Assembly (NCBI RefSeq): GCF_964355755.1
Contig: NC_092676.1
Location: 4,322,288 to 4,386,287 of the forward strand
DNA from: Antedon mediterranea
Taxonomy: Eukaryota; Echinodermata; Crinoidea; Comatulida; Antedonidae
Length of the DNA: 64,000 nt
Direction of reading: 5' to 3'
The number at the start of each line of letters is the position of its first letter. Position 1 is the first letter of the stretch. The position numbers were made by a program, and so were the translations under genes. The notes beneath the pieces were generated by a model. It was not told the origin of the DNA. It did no database searches and worked only from the letters and a program-made list of their open reading frames with translations. Of this stretch, positions 46,805-57,200 are shown piece after piece.

Positions 46805-48350
46805 GGTCATTCTTCAGTAAGTGTCTAAAATCGTGTCCCGATACTTTGGTGGGATAGAGACTGAAAATTCATCATTAAAAAATAAAAATTCTTGACTTAA
46901 ATCATAATCAACATTATTGTAAATATAATTAATTACATAAAATAAAGATAATTACATTGATATTGTTAATTTTTATAAAAATGGTTCAGGCAACCCCCTA
47001 AAATCCTATGTCCCGATCGTACATCTTCAATTTTATGATCGCCGTATATATTTGATAACAGGACTTTTGTTATCGAAAATATTGTAAAAAGTTAGTTAAT
47101 CATGATTTCATGCGATTATATTCTTCGAAATACATCTCTACATACATTAAATCTCAAACTTTAAAGTTTTTGTTTGGAAAAAGCTTGTCCCGCAGTTTTG
47201 TGTCATTTCCGTCACATTTAAATGTACCGTCTACAGTTTAATGAACGGCGGTGAAAAAAATTGACTGTGCGTTGTAAACATACGAAGATATTGAAATTAA
47301 ACTAGCAGCACATCATTTTCAATAAAAGAGGAAAAAAACTAAAAAAACGAGGTTTTAGAAAAATTACAGCTGGCTGCGTACCTTTATTGAATGTCATATC
47401 CGAACGGTATAGAACTCATTAAATAATTATAATTTCTGTTTTTTTTCAACTGGAAGTACAAGTTATTCACGGTATCTAGAAGTATGCAATCCGTCTCCGC
47501 TGTCAGACATGCCTACGATGTGATCCTAGGTTGTCCAATGCTAAATACATCATCTCCGTCACGGTCAGCTCCGTCACATTTCCCAATGTTTCGTTGTGAC
47601 GGCCCGTGACGGATATGACTTTTTGTTATTGCCAGGGCCTTTTTTTGTTGTACATTTTGTTTTGTATATCTTTATTATGTTATTACATTGTATATCTATG
47701 TGACTCTGGTCAATAAACATAATCAAATCATATCTTAAAGTCATCTCCGTCACATGATTTTTTAGGTTCGTCATATCCGTCACGGTTTCATCTCCGTCAC
47801 ATGGATATTTTATCCTTTTAAATCCTAAAATATTTAAATAATGAACGCAATTATGTGGTATATTGAAATATAAACAATATTCTTCTACTATGTCAATGGA
47901 TAGTAATATTAGTTCAATTCAACAGAATTTTGTAAAACATCAGTGACAGTCATACTATTTTCTGAAAATTATTATTTTTTGGAATAGTAAATGGTTTTGA
48001 ACGTATAACATCATACTTATAAATGTTAAAACAATCATTTTGTGATTAATAGAGACAAAAATAATATATAGTATCAAAGAATTAATAATGGAAATAATTT
48101 TATAATTCCTGAACCGTTATTTTTTCTATCTTTGTATATCCCATAAATGTGACGGAAATGACAGTAACATAGAACCATGTATTTATAAATACGAATAAAA
48201 CACGAAATATATAATAAAGATTGCGCCAAACATACGCTTGCCATGTAATACATGTTCATTTATCTGAATAAACTTTTAAAATTTAAAAAATGCAAATTTT
48301 AAAATCGATTTTTTATAAACCTGAAATTAGACACTTACTGAAGAATGACC
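46805..48350. mobile_element. TIR DNA element rich in TCCGTCAC motifs
   Basis: Perfect 24-bp inverted ends starting GGTCATTCTTCAGTAAG (46805-46828 and 48327-48350). 1546 bp with no ORF over 70 codons resembling a transposase. Interior contains about nine CCGTCAC words in both orientations, clustered at 47210-47225, 47555-47625 and 47745-47805, plus 48150. Family not recognised; target duplication not clear. Confidence 0.7.
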
Positions 48351-48650
48351 TACACACATTCAGTCACTTTCTCCTATCGGAAATATAAACCAGAAATGTA
48401 TAGAGAGGGAAGCTGCAGGCCTACCTACTAGGCTGATATGGAAGCAAACACTTATGTACTTTTCTTTATGATATTTTATAAGTCAGAAGCCTTTACTTAC
48501 TCTACTACTTTTATTTCCTTTGTGTAAAGGGTTCTTTGGTGGTGGGAAGGTGATGGTGGAAGTATACAGTTTGAATAAACTGCCACACTACTGCGCGTGT
48601 GTCACACGCAAAAGGAGAAGTCTTGATCAGGTGATCAGAACACTTGTCGT

Positions 48651-48660
48651 ATCACGTGAT
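48651..48660. promoter_or_regulatory. E-box palindrome ATCACGTGAT
   Basis: CACGTG core with flanks matching the TFEB/MITF-type TCACGTGA site, 65 bp before the COMMD2-like ATG. Could be chance. Confidence 0.3.
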
Positions 48661-48724
48661 ATACTCCACAAACAACAATAAATTTCATCCACGATCTGTT
48701 TTTTTTTGGGAATTAAATATAAAA

Positions 48725-48791
48725 ATGCTTTTGATGCTAGAAGATGAGCATAAGGACCATCTTAGCTTTCTAACCCAAGTTGAAATAGATG
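48725..48791 (+). CDS. COMMD2: COMMD2-like exon 1
   Basis: 67 nt from ATG. MLLMLEDEHKDHLSFLTQV matches the COMMD2 N-terminus closely. Donor GTGTGT. Confidence 0.75.
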
Positions 48792-49009
48792 GTGTGTTAA
48801 TAGTCTTCAGTTTTCTATTAGTATTAAAAACTGAACTCTCTAGCTAGCCTAATTAAAACTAGAATAGAAGGAAGATACAAACATAGCACTGCAGCCGGCC
48901 AGCCAGGGTCTCATTCATTGATTGGCTAAACTCTATTAAGCTGGGCTTACGAGACTAAATTATAGGCCTAGCTAGGTAGAGCTATATTTAGGACTTAGTA
49001 CTGAAATTG

Positions 49010-51057
49010 AGTGTTGACAAAGTGCGAGGCAGCGAGGCACGCGAGGCAAGCCAAATATTTGTGCGAGGCATCATTTTATCATTTCCAAAAGTGCGAGGCA
49101 GGCGAGGCATATAGTTTACAATTTCAAAAAGGTGCGAGGCATATCTTAACGTGCTATTATTATGCTATATTATAGGCCTAATAATCAATCGATACAAGCG
49201 TATCTAAATAGATTCGTGTATACACTCATCATATTGTTTATTTTTATGTAACGATTGTTTTTTCATTCAAGTCATATCGTGTCAAATTTTACTTTTACGA
49301 AAGTGCCCAAACTACGGTTAAAAAATCTGAACTTTCGATAAACAATAATTGTTATAGCGACACACTCATCAAATGACTGCAATGTTTGTTGGCATTTCGA
49401 GCGTGTTCACTCACATGTCTCTCGAACATAGCAGAGTGAAAATAATATTTTGTCACACCCCTGCGCCTAGATCCGGTAGACTCGAGAGATGGAAAATCCC
49501 TCTTTACTATTTAGCAGGTAGCGGAATGATTCAGCTCTCAGCTCAGAGGATTGTGGTGCATTTCCCTCCTATAGCACGTGGTTTCAGCAGCAACGCACAG
49601 ACTTCTCTCTGAGCGGCGTGCCAAAGACATTTTTGACATTCCATTCTCTAGGAACAACACGTGTACCTCTCTCGCAAAGGTGAACAGCGATTGCCAGGAC
49701 ATGTTCAATAACTGGCGGTGAATAAAAGGTAACTGATATGCCGATCCAATAACAGCATGCCGCAAAGAAAAAAATTGCGACAGAATTCTGGAGCGCGTGT
49801 GAAAAAAGACTTACGTCCGACAATTGTAATACTAGGCCTAAAATTAAACTTTAGCTAATATGCTTAGCCCTAACCTAGATAAGAGGCCTATGTAGAAAAT
49901 AATTTAATCAATTTTGATAAAATAATAATTGGTGTAATATTTAATAATGATACACTATTCCTGTTTTAGTAAGCTAGGTATATTACGAACGATTTTTATT
50001 TATTGTTGTCCATGTACGTACTAATAAACCTGGCGCTAGTTTCCTTCGCTTGTATTTTTACTCCAAATTTGATAACTAACTTTATCGTGTGAATACCACA
50101 CCTTAGAAGTATACCTCATGAGTACTTTAATGAAAGAATCACATAAAAAGTAACAAATAAATCCTTAAATCAATGATTTGACAGGCGTGTTTCTCGCACA
50201 CTGTTCGCGAATTTCACTTATTCAATGTTCAATATTTTTGTTTCTATGGAGCGCCAAAAGAGCGACGATAATAGAGGACTAAAACTTAGTGGAATGCGTC
50301 AATTTCTCATGCATTTATTGGTGAAAAACACGTTTTATTTCAATATATTTGTTAATTTGTCAATAAAAATGTTGTAATATGTTACTGCTGATACTGTTCT
50401 GTTTTCAAAGAATAATAATCGATCCTAAATCAACATCACTACCTAGTCTAGACCTTGGACATCCTACTAAGGATATTATGATGAATTTTTCTATTTTATT
50501 CTTTAAAAGGTTAACGAAACCGTGTACATTATCAACAGTAACATTTTTCCTTACTGACAGTGACAAAATCTATTGAAATTGTACTTGATTTTCACCAAAT
50601 AATGCGTTAAATATAAATGGATTCCACAGAGTTTTTAGCCCTCTAATTAATTTTGCTCTTTTGGCGTTCCATAGAAACCAAAATATTGAACATTGAGTGT
50701 GCGAAATGTGAGAAAAACAACGTCTGTAAAATCACCAATTTAATGGATTTATTGTTACTTTTATGTGATTTTTCTTCATTAAAGTAGGCCTACTAATTCT
50801 AAGCTGTGGTATTCAGGATAAAGCCTTGGTTAAAATACAAGGCAGGTGCAAAAGGAAACTAGCCTAGCCTAGCGGGCCTAGGCCTAGGCTACTTCAATTT
50901 CGGTGATTTCCTGCCTTGCAATTTTGAGAAATGATAAAATGATGCCTCGCATTTTTTGATGATGGTAAAACGATGCCTGCCTCGCATAAATTTCTGACTT
51001 GCCTCGCATGCCTTCCCTGCCTCGCGTGCCTCGCTGCCTCGCACTTTGTTACTACCC
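49010..51057. mobile_element. Mutator-like TIR element with GCGAGGC-repeat ends
   Basis: 10-bp target duplication ACTGAAATTG at 49000-49009 and 51058-51067. Inverted ends share ACAAAGTGCGAGGCAGCGAG and continue as irregular arrays of GCGAGGC (left ~49018-49140; right ~50935-51050). No transposase ORF. 49370-49820 is a GC-richer unique stretch unlike the rest, possibly a captured host fragment. A palindromic core (50045-50852) is nested or integral. Lies in COMMD2 intron 1. Confidence 0.78.
50045..50852. repeat. Palindromic core, copy 2
   Basis: Same inverted arms as 17375-18046 (GAATACCACACCTTAGAA, AATCACATAAAAAGTAAC and CAAAAGAGC segments), with a different centre. Confidence 0.7.
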
Positions 51058-51184
51058 ACTGAAATTGTAAGTTTTAAATCACTGCCTCTTTAATGTCACT
51101 AAAAGTAACTTGAGTACTAAATAAAAGGTAAGCATCAATCCCAGCCAGATACCATGCTTTTTTAAAACGAATTTACTTTTTCAG

Positions 51185-51263
51185 TGGTACAAAAGTTCTG
51201 CCAGATTGCTCTGGATTTTTATCAAGAATGGTTCAAATTCAAAACTGTACCAATCAGCTGCTC
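51185..51263 (+). pseudogene. COMMD2: COMMD2-like exon 2 (frameshifted)
   Basis: 79 nt where 78 would keep frame. Matching residues switch frame at the TTTTT run 51216-51220. Donor GTAAGTT; a MITE begins eight bases into the intron. Confidence 0.75.
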
Positions 51264-51270
51264 GTAAGTT

Positions 51271-51370
51271 GCCCTATCTACACTATCGAACTTTATTTTA
51301 TGTAATGTGCCCATACTATATCACTACCATATTTGTCCACATCACACTTTGACAGTGTAGACAGAGCTTT
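51271..51370. mobile_element. MITE (TCTACACTATC family), copy 2
   Basis: Ends CTATCTACACTATCGAAC and TTGACAGTGTAGACAGAGCT. Shorter than other copies. Inserted almost at the splice donor of COMMD2 exon 2. Confidence 0.65.
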
Positions 51371-51507
51371 ATATAAATTCATGCATTTGATTAAAAGTGA
51401 AAATATTACTTTGTTTTATTACAGTACCTATTATGTATTATACTTCAAATATCTAATGTGTTTGCCTGAATGATGATATAAAAAAAATGAAATAATCTTT
51501 ACTACAG

Positions 51508-51590
51508 AAAAACTATCAGTTGATGCTCTCACAGTTCAGAATGGAGTTCAGGGACTTATGTATTTACTGACAGAAAGTTCTAAATTAATG
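51508..51590 (+). pseudogene. COMMD2: COMMD2-like exon 3
   Basis: Acceptor CTACAG, donor GTAAGTG, 83 nt. KLSVDALTVQNGVQGL and YLLTESSKLM match COMMD2; no defect within this exon. Confidence 0.78.
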
Positions 51591-51714
51591 GTAAGTGTGT
51601 TAAGAGGTACAGTATTGTACCCCTTGGTGCCCCTCCCCACTTTAAACTCTTATATCTATCATTGTCGTAGAGGAACCTGTAAATTGAACATTTTCTATGT
51701 TAAGAATTGAAAGC

Positions 51715-52025
51715 TAACTTTTATGGCCGACTTCTGTCGTAAACGACAATGTCAACTAGTCTTGCATTGATCTGAATGTCCAGTGCCCACCTTAACCAGA
51801 GGAGAGGCATAAGCCAATATGTCTGAGGCAGATACTAGATGCAGGGGCTGCCATAAGAGTCGGCAGTGCTGATTTCAAATGCCTAATGAGTAATGGTACC
51901 CCAGCTCTATATACAGCACCCGGTATTCCCAGATGGTCTCCCATCCAAACTCTAACCGGGCCCAATGTTGCTTAACTTTGGTGATCTGACGAGAACCGGT
52001 GTTTCAACGTGGTAAGGCCGTATAT
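51715..52025 (-). mobile_element. 5S-rRNA-headed SINE
   Basis: The minus strand begins with the 5S-like segment (51908-52025) and continues ~190 bp into a non-5S body (GTTAAGGTGGGCACTGG ... GACATTGTCGTTTACGACAG). This layout fits SINE3-type elements. 3' end not sharply defined. Confidence 0.55.
51908..52025 (-). rRNA. 5S rRNA-derived sequence (pseudogene or SINE head)
   Basis: Nearly full-length match to animal 5S: TACCACGTTGAAACACCGG, CTCGTCAGATCACCAAAG, TTAAGCAACATTGGGCCCGG, TGGATGGGAGACCATCTGGG and ATACCGGGTGCTGTA, in order. Differences in the 5' and 3' stems (ATACGGCC; CTGTATAT) and absence of a T-run terminator argue against a working gene. Confidence 0.75.
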
Positions 52026-52119
52026 CTATATAAGATAACTTGCCTATTACCATATTAACTTGCATTTAAGCCCTTAAAAAAAATATCTCTTACTATAAAA
52101 AAAAGCAATAACATCAATG

Positions 52120-52260
52120 AGATTTGTCTACGCTATCAAACTAGTTTGACCAAAAAGTGTGATGTGCCCAAATATGGAAGTCATATGACATCATCATGTC
52201 CATATATGGGCACATCACACTTTTTTGTCACATAAAGTTTAATAGTGTAGACAGAGCTTA
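52120..52260. mobile_element. MITE (TCTACACTATC family), copy 3
   Basis: Ends TTGTCTACGCTATCAAACT and AGTTTAATAGTGTAGACAG. Internal AAGTGTGATGTGCCC is repeated inverted as GGGCACATCACACTT. Confidence 0.75.
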
Positions 52261-52509
52261 AAAAATGGAAAGCTAAACAAACACTGACTTGCAGAAAACC
52301 ATTGGCATAACCCATTTCATGTATGATCAAACTTACGTAATTTATGCCATAATTAATGTCATGCATGCACACGTTGAGGATAAGAAATAATGCTTCCTTA
52401 AAAAACATTTAATTAATGTTAAATTGTCATCTAATTATGTTGCTACAGTTGAATGCATGCTTTACAAATAAGTTTATATTTGTGAATAAAAATGTTCCAT
52501 TCGTAACAG

Positions 52510-52673
52510 GTATCAGAAATCGACTTTCAAGACTCTATTCTAGTTCTGAAGAACTGAAAAAAGAATTGCTTCAGATGTACATGGAAAATCGGAAAGAAAT
52601 CCGGGAAATCATGTCGGAAATGTCGATGGACTTTTCCCATTATCACGATTTGGAATGGAGATTGGATGTCGAG
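52510..52673 (+). pseudogene. COMMD2: COMMD2-like exon 4 (7-nt deletion)
   Basis: Acceptor CGTAACAG, donor GTAGGT. Opens in frame as VSEIDFQDSILV, then jumps frame to EELKKELLQMYMENRKEIR; length 164 instead of the 171 expected from COMMD2. The conserved COMM-domain W (LEWRLDV) is kept. Confidence 0.78.
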
Positions 52674-54105
52674 GTAGGTAATAAGAAAACAAAATGAAAA
52701 TGTATTGTTTTTTTTCTGAATCTTTAGAATTAAAGAAATTGTATCGAGGTTCGAATATTTAACGAATTGTCTACATGATTAAAATACCAGTCGAGCGGTG
52801 TGATCACTCACCTACAGTAGTACTTAAATTTAAATTTAGTAAACGACACCAAAATACAAACAGCACACCTACAGCACCCCTGAACGTATTAAGGAGTGCA
52901 ATTTGTAGCACATCTACAATTTTCATACTGTAAGACCAGGCCTGCACCTTACTCCACTTTATGTCTAATATCACAAACAGGCATATCCTCAGGTATAGTC
53001 TCAGTATTGACGTTTGGTCTGGATGTACTGTAGGCCTCTCTCTAGCCAGTTCAGATGAGTTTTTACAAAAAGAAATGCTTCATAATCAGTTTTTCCCTGA
53101 ATTAGGGATTCCCTGGGTATAGTCCCCACCCCAAAGTGGGCCAAATTTCATTTTCTAGGGGATTGGGATTATATCATAGGATATACGGTAATTTTTATTA
53201 AATTAAAAACTCAAAACAAACTACATAAATATTGTTAATTAATAATTTTACATAGAGGGAAAGTTTTGATAACAAAACAATAATTGTAAAACATGATCCA
53301 AATTAAAAATGACATTTTGATATGGTTCCTTCATAACTGGTAATTGATATCAACAATGAAACAAGTCATGTAATATTAAGTGAGTCATATACAAATAGTT
53401 TGTTCACCTCGCATATCTTTCATACAAAATACAAATACATACAAGGCTTTGATCTAGGAATAAACCTTAAGCTTTGTCTACACTATCAAACTATTTTGAT
53501 AAAAAAAAAGGTGTGATGTGCCCTAATATGGTACAGTAGTGATATGCCTAAATATAATTAGTGATACATCATCATCATGTCCATATACAGTACTGTATGG
53601 GCACATCACATTTTTTCTTTCACATAAAGTTTGATAGTGTAGACAGAGCTTTAAAAAGAATCTATAAATAAATTATGAAAATGACACACAAATTAACATA
53701 CAAATTAATGTATAATAATAATGTATTCATGTAAAACCCTTGGTCGATGATTCAGATTATTTTTTAATTAAACTCAAAAAATATCTTAATAACATCTTTG
53801 TGGTCACAAAAAAAGAAAGGTTGTTATTATACTGTAGTAACAATTTCATTTATATTGCCAATGCAGGGAATAATTGTGTTATACTACATACAGTGATTAT
53901 GACAACTGTATTTATATTGTACAGTATACTATACTTATTCATTGTTTTTTTATAATGTTAAAACTATGTTAATTGTGGATACTTTAATTAAATAAATAAT
54001 TTTGAAAATCCATCATATCTACCTACATTTTATTTATAATTATTGATTTTATTATATATCTTAATAATATGTCTTTGTGTTATTATTTTTACGTGCTTTA
54101 TATAG
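52674..54105. other. Junction region between truncated COMMD2 and truncated ANTH gene
   Basis: I find neither the last COMMD2 exon nor ANTH 5' exons here on either strand. Contains MITE copy 4 and AT-rich sequence. Confidence 0.5.
53469..53652. mobile_element. MITE (TCTACACTATC family), copy 4
   Basis: Ends AAGCTTTGTCTACACTATC and GATAGTGTAGACAGAGCTTT. 184 bp, the longest of the four, with a partly duplicated centre. Confidence 0.78.
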
Positions 54106-54208
54106 GATATGAAATGTCTACATATATCAGAAGATATGCTAAATACGTGAATCAGAAAGCGGTCTCCTACAGACAGGTCGCGTTTGATTTTTGTAGAGTG
54201 AAAAGAGG
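54106..54208 (+). CDS. ANTH exon a
   Basis: 103 nt, begins with two bases of a codon, so an upstream exon is required. Acceptor TTTATATAG, donor [16 protein letters not shown] and [10 protein letters not shown]. Confidence 0.88.
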
Positions 54209-57200
54209 GTAAGTATAAAAATAATAAGACGGAAAAAAAAGTGGTGATTGTGACCATTAAATTTTCAGTGCAGTCAACTCTTTTAATACTGGGCTGTCCA
54301 AAAACTGGAAACTTTCCCAAAACCAGACTTTTGTTGAAAGAACCCATTTTCTTTGTTACCATTAAAAACAAATTTAAATTAGGCCTAATAATAATATTCT
54401 GGATTTATATACAGTAGCGCCTAATGTTGTGAAACCTCTATTAAGCGCTGAAAGTTATTACCCCAGTCATTTTTCTTTTTATCAAACGTGTATGGAAACA
54501 TACTCCCATAATGCAGCTAGTAATCAGCGCAAAGTTGTGTTTTGATCTAACCGGTTTCCCATTTATACACCTTGGTGGAGAGAGGCAAACATAAGTATCT
54601 TGCTTAAGGATACAAGCAATGCGGCGAGAGTTGGATTCAAACTTCGATCTCGCGATCAGTATGAGAATGTCCAACACACTGCGTGACACGCCCTTGGAAA
54701 CCTGACAAAATTAACTTGAAAACCATACATATTTGGTCAGCCTAAGGGTGTCCGGTATTGGGAGAGTTGACTGTACTACCATTTTCATTTTAACATGGCT
54801 CTGTTTAGTGCCATCATATCTTCTGAAGGAAAAAAAAAATGCTGTGAATTTGTGTAGAAAATGATCAAGTGATGAAATGGAATAGTTAATCAATGAGTGG
54901 ATTGTAATGAAAGCAAATAGCAAGCTGAGCAGACACTTCATACGTATTCCTATCTTTAGACACAATGCGATGCTTATTTGTATGATATCTCAAGCTGTGA
55001 ATAACTACGGTACTGCACAGTATCCTCTTCAGATTCCACTGTTGCAGCCAGGTTTATTTCTGTTTAATTCTCAAGATTTCTACTTACCATTTTTTTTATG
55101 TGTAGTTTTAAATTTAATGTTGTATTCAATTTTTATCATATTTGTTTTTATAGAAAAGAAGATGGATTGTTGAGGTCCATGCATACAGAAAAGGTACATG
55201 ACTTTATATTTTAGTATACCATAAGGGATCATATCAACATTATGTTACTACGCGAGAAAGCTAAATCTAAAGCTACAGGTATTCCGCTGCAGTCCCTGGC
55301 AAAATTTGTTTACTGTACATGACTAATAAAATCAGTCTTTAAAAAATAAAATTGATGTAAATTGATAGCAAGCAATTAAACCTATTGAAATTAAGGTTTT
55401 GTTTCTGCTGCATAAAAATAACCCGTTTAAAAACGGTGTGAATAAATTAACCCAAATTTCTTGGACAATTTTTGGTAGCCGGTTAGATGGCAGCGCAAAA
55501 TAACCGGTTAAAAACACCCATTCAATTCGGTGTTAGGATACATTTAACTGGTTATCACTGCGCAATTTTGAGCTGCAACACAAAATAACAGTTATTTGAT
55601 TGAAAGCTGCTTACCATGAGTCAACTATACTGCAGTAACGTTTGAATTAACTGCCAGGACCAATTGCATTTTGGGTAATTCTAATGATTTTTGTCAACGA
55701 CCACCCACTGATTTAAACGGTTATTTTGCAGTAAAAATTTAGCAGAAATGCAGTCAATATAAAAATTACATTTTAAATAAACGGTTTATTTAGCGCTATG
55801 CAGCAGAATCAGACCTAAAACCCCCTGGGATTATGCTAATGACAGGTGTTACTTTTTTGCAAACAGTGTTATTGAATTTACTAATTAAACATCGGCCTGC
55901 TACAAAATTACTAATCGGAAAACACAGTGCTGTATCTCCATATGACATTTGACCAGTATCATAGAAAAATTCTGTAATACAGTGTCCCATGAGTATCACA
56001 TGTGCTGCCTATATCGTGGAAGGTTAGGTTAAACACATGTGATGTTGTATCACAGGAGTTTCTTTGATACTGGTCAAATTGTAGATATAGCATAATCGGC
56101 TATCAGAAAATGTAATATTTAACTGATTATGTTTTCAATAGAATTGAAATGAAATAAATCGTAATAAAGTTACTCGGTAATTGAAATTCATTCTGGTTTA
56201 CCTTAGCCTTAAATACGATACTCAGATTTTTCTCACTAGGATGGTAATCCGTAACCTTAAGCCTTGCTAAAATAAGATTAATTTCACAGATTTATATGTT
56301 TGCTACGGCAATACACTACTGTATAATAAAACCATTGTAGACATTTATATAGAGGTCCATTAAATTTAGACATGGTTTTAGTATAGGTTTTGTCATTTAA
56401 ATGCTGATTGGTCACTACAGGGTCATAGGTTAAGTGAATTGATGATAAAAAAAGAGTAACAGATTTTTTTTTGATTTTTTAGCTGTTGAAAACACTACCC
56501 ATACTACAGGACCAGCTGGACTGTCTACTGGAGTTTGAGGTCTGTTCAAATATAATTTATTGTAATTTTCTTTTCTAAATTTTACATTATAGATGTATTA
56601 TCTCCCGAAACATGAAAAAATAAAGATGAAAAAAATCAAACTATGAATAGGCCATTTTGTATAGTTTTAATAAAGATATTCACTTAAAAAATGTATTGTC
56701 CCCCAAAATCATGACAAAATAAAGATTTATAAAATCAAACTTTTAATAGGCCATTTGCTGTTTAAGAGAAAAAAATATTTCACTTTTTTTTTCACTAAAT
56801 TAATTTTAACCAAAAACCATTGTATGACAGACAATTTAAGTACTTTTTGCTTTTAAATTACATTTGTTTCAGGTAAATAATTTTTTTTTCTGATCTAGTT
56901 TTTTGTCAAAGTGAATAACTGTTAGTGACATTAAAATGGCATATTCATCAAATTTTTTAAAATTTTTAAAATAGTCGTTTTAAGAGGACAATACTGTATT
57001 TTTATTTAAAGCAAACACCCTCCTTTCCTCCAGACAAGGCGATATTTCTGTAGATTAAGGTTTTATCAGAAATAGTTTTGATCCAATTTTGTGTCAAAGT
57101 AAAATAATAATGTGATAATTATACAAGATACAAGATAACTTTATTGTTTTTCTCATGGCAACTTAATATAAAAATAGATAAAATCAGTATTAAAATGTTA

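Larger units (their letters stand above)
48725..52673 (+). pseudogene. COMMD2: COMMD2-like gene, four exons, frame-broken and lacking its last exon(s)
   Basis: Exons 48725-48791, 51185-51263, 51508-51590 and 52510-52673, with consensus splice sites and conserved phases, match COMMD2 in order: MLLMLEDEHKDHLSFLTQV; VVQKFCQIALDF then IKNGSNSKLYQSAA; VQNGVQGLMYLLTESSKLM; VSEIDFQDSILV then EELKKELLQMYMENRKEIR and YHDLEWRLDV (start of the COMM domain). Exon 2 is 1 nt longer than the frame allows (T5 run at 51216-51220) and exon 4 is 7 nt short after DSILV. The remaining COMM-domain exon was not found before the ANTH exons. COMMD proteins work in the Commander endosomal recycling complex. Most likely an unprocessed pseudogene; a single homopolymer indel could be a sequencing error, but not all three defects. 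Confidence 0.8.

Noticed and set aside
52416-52697. New 93-codon coiled-coil protein
   Set aside because: The reading is COMMD2 exon 4 in one frame plus intron on both sides.
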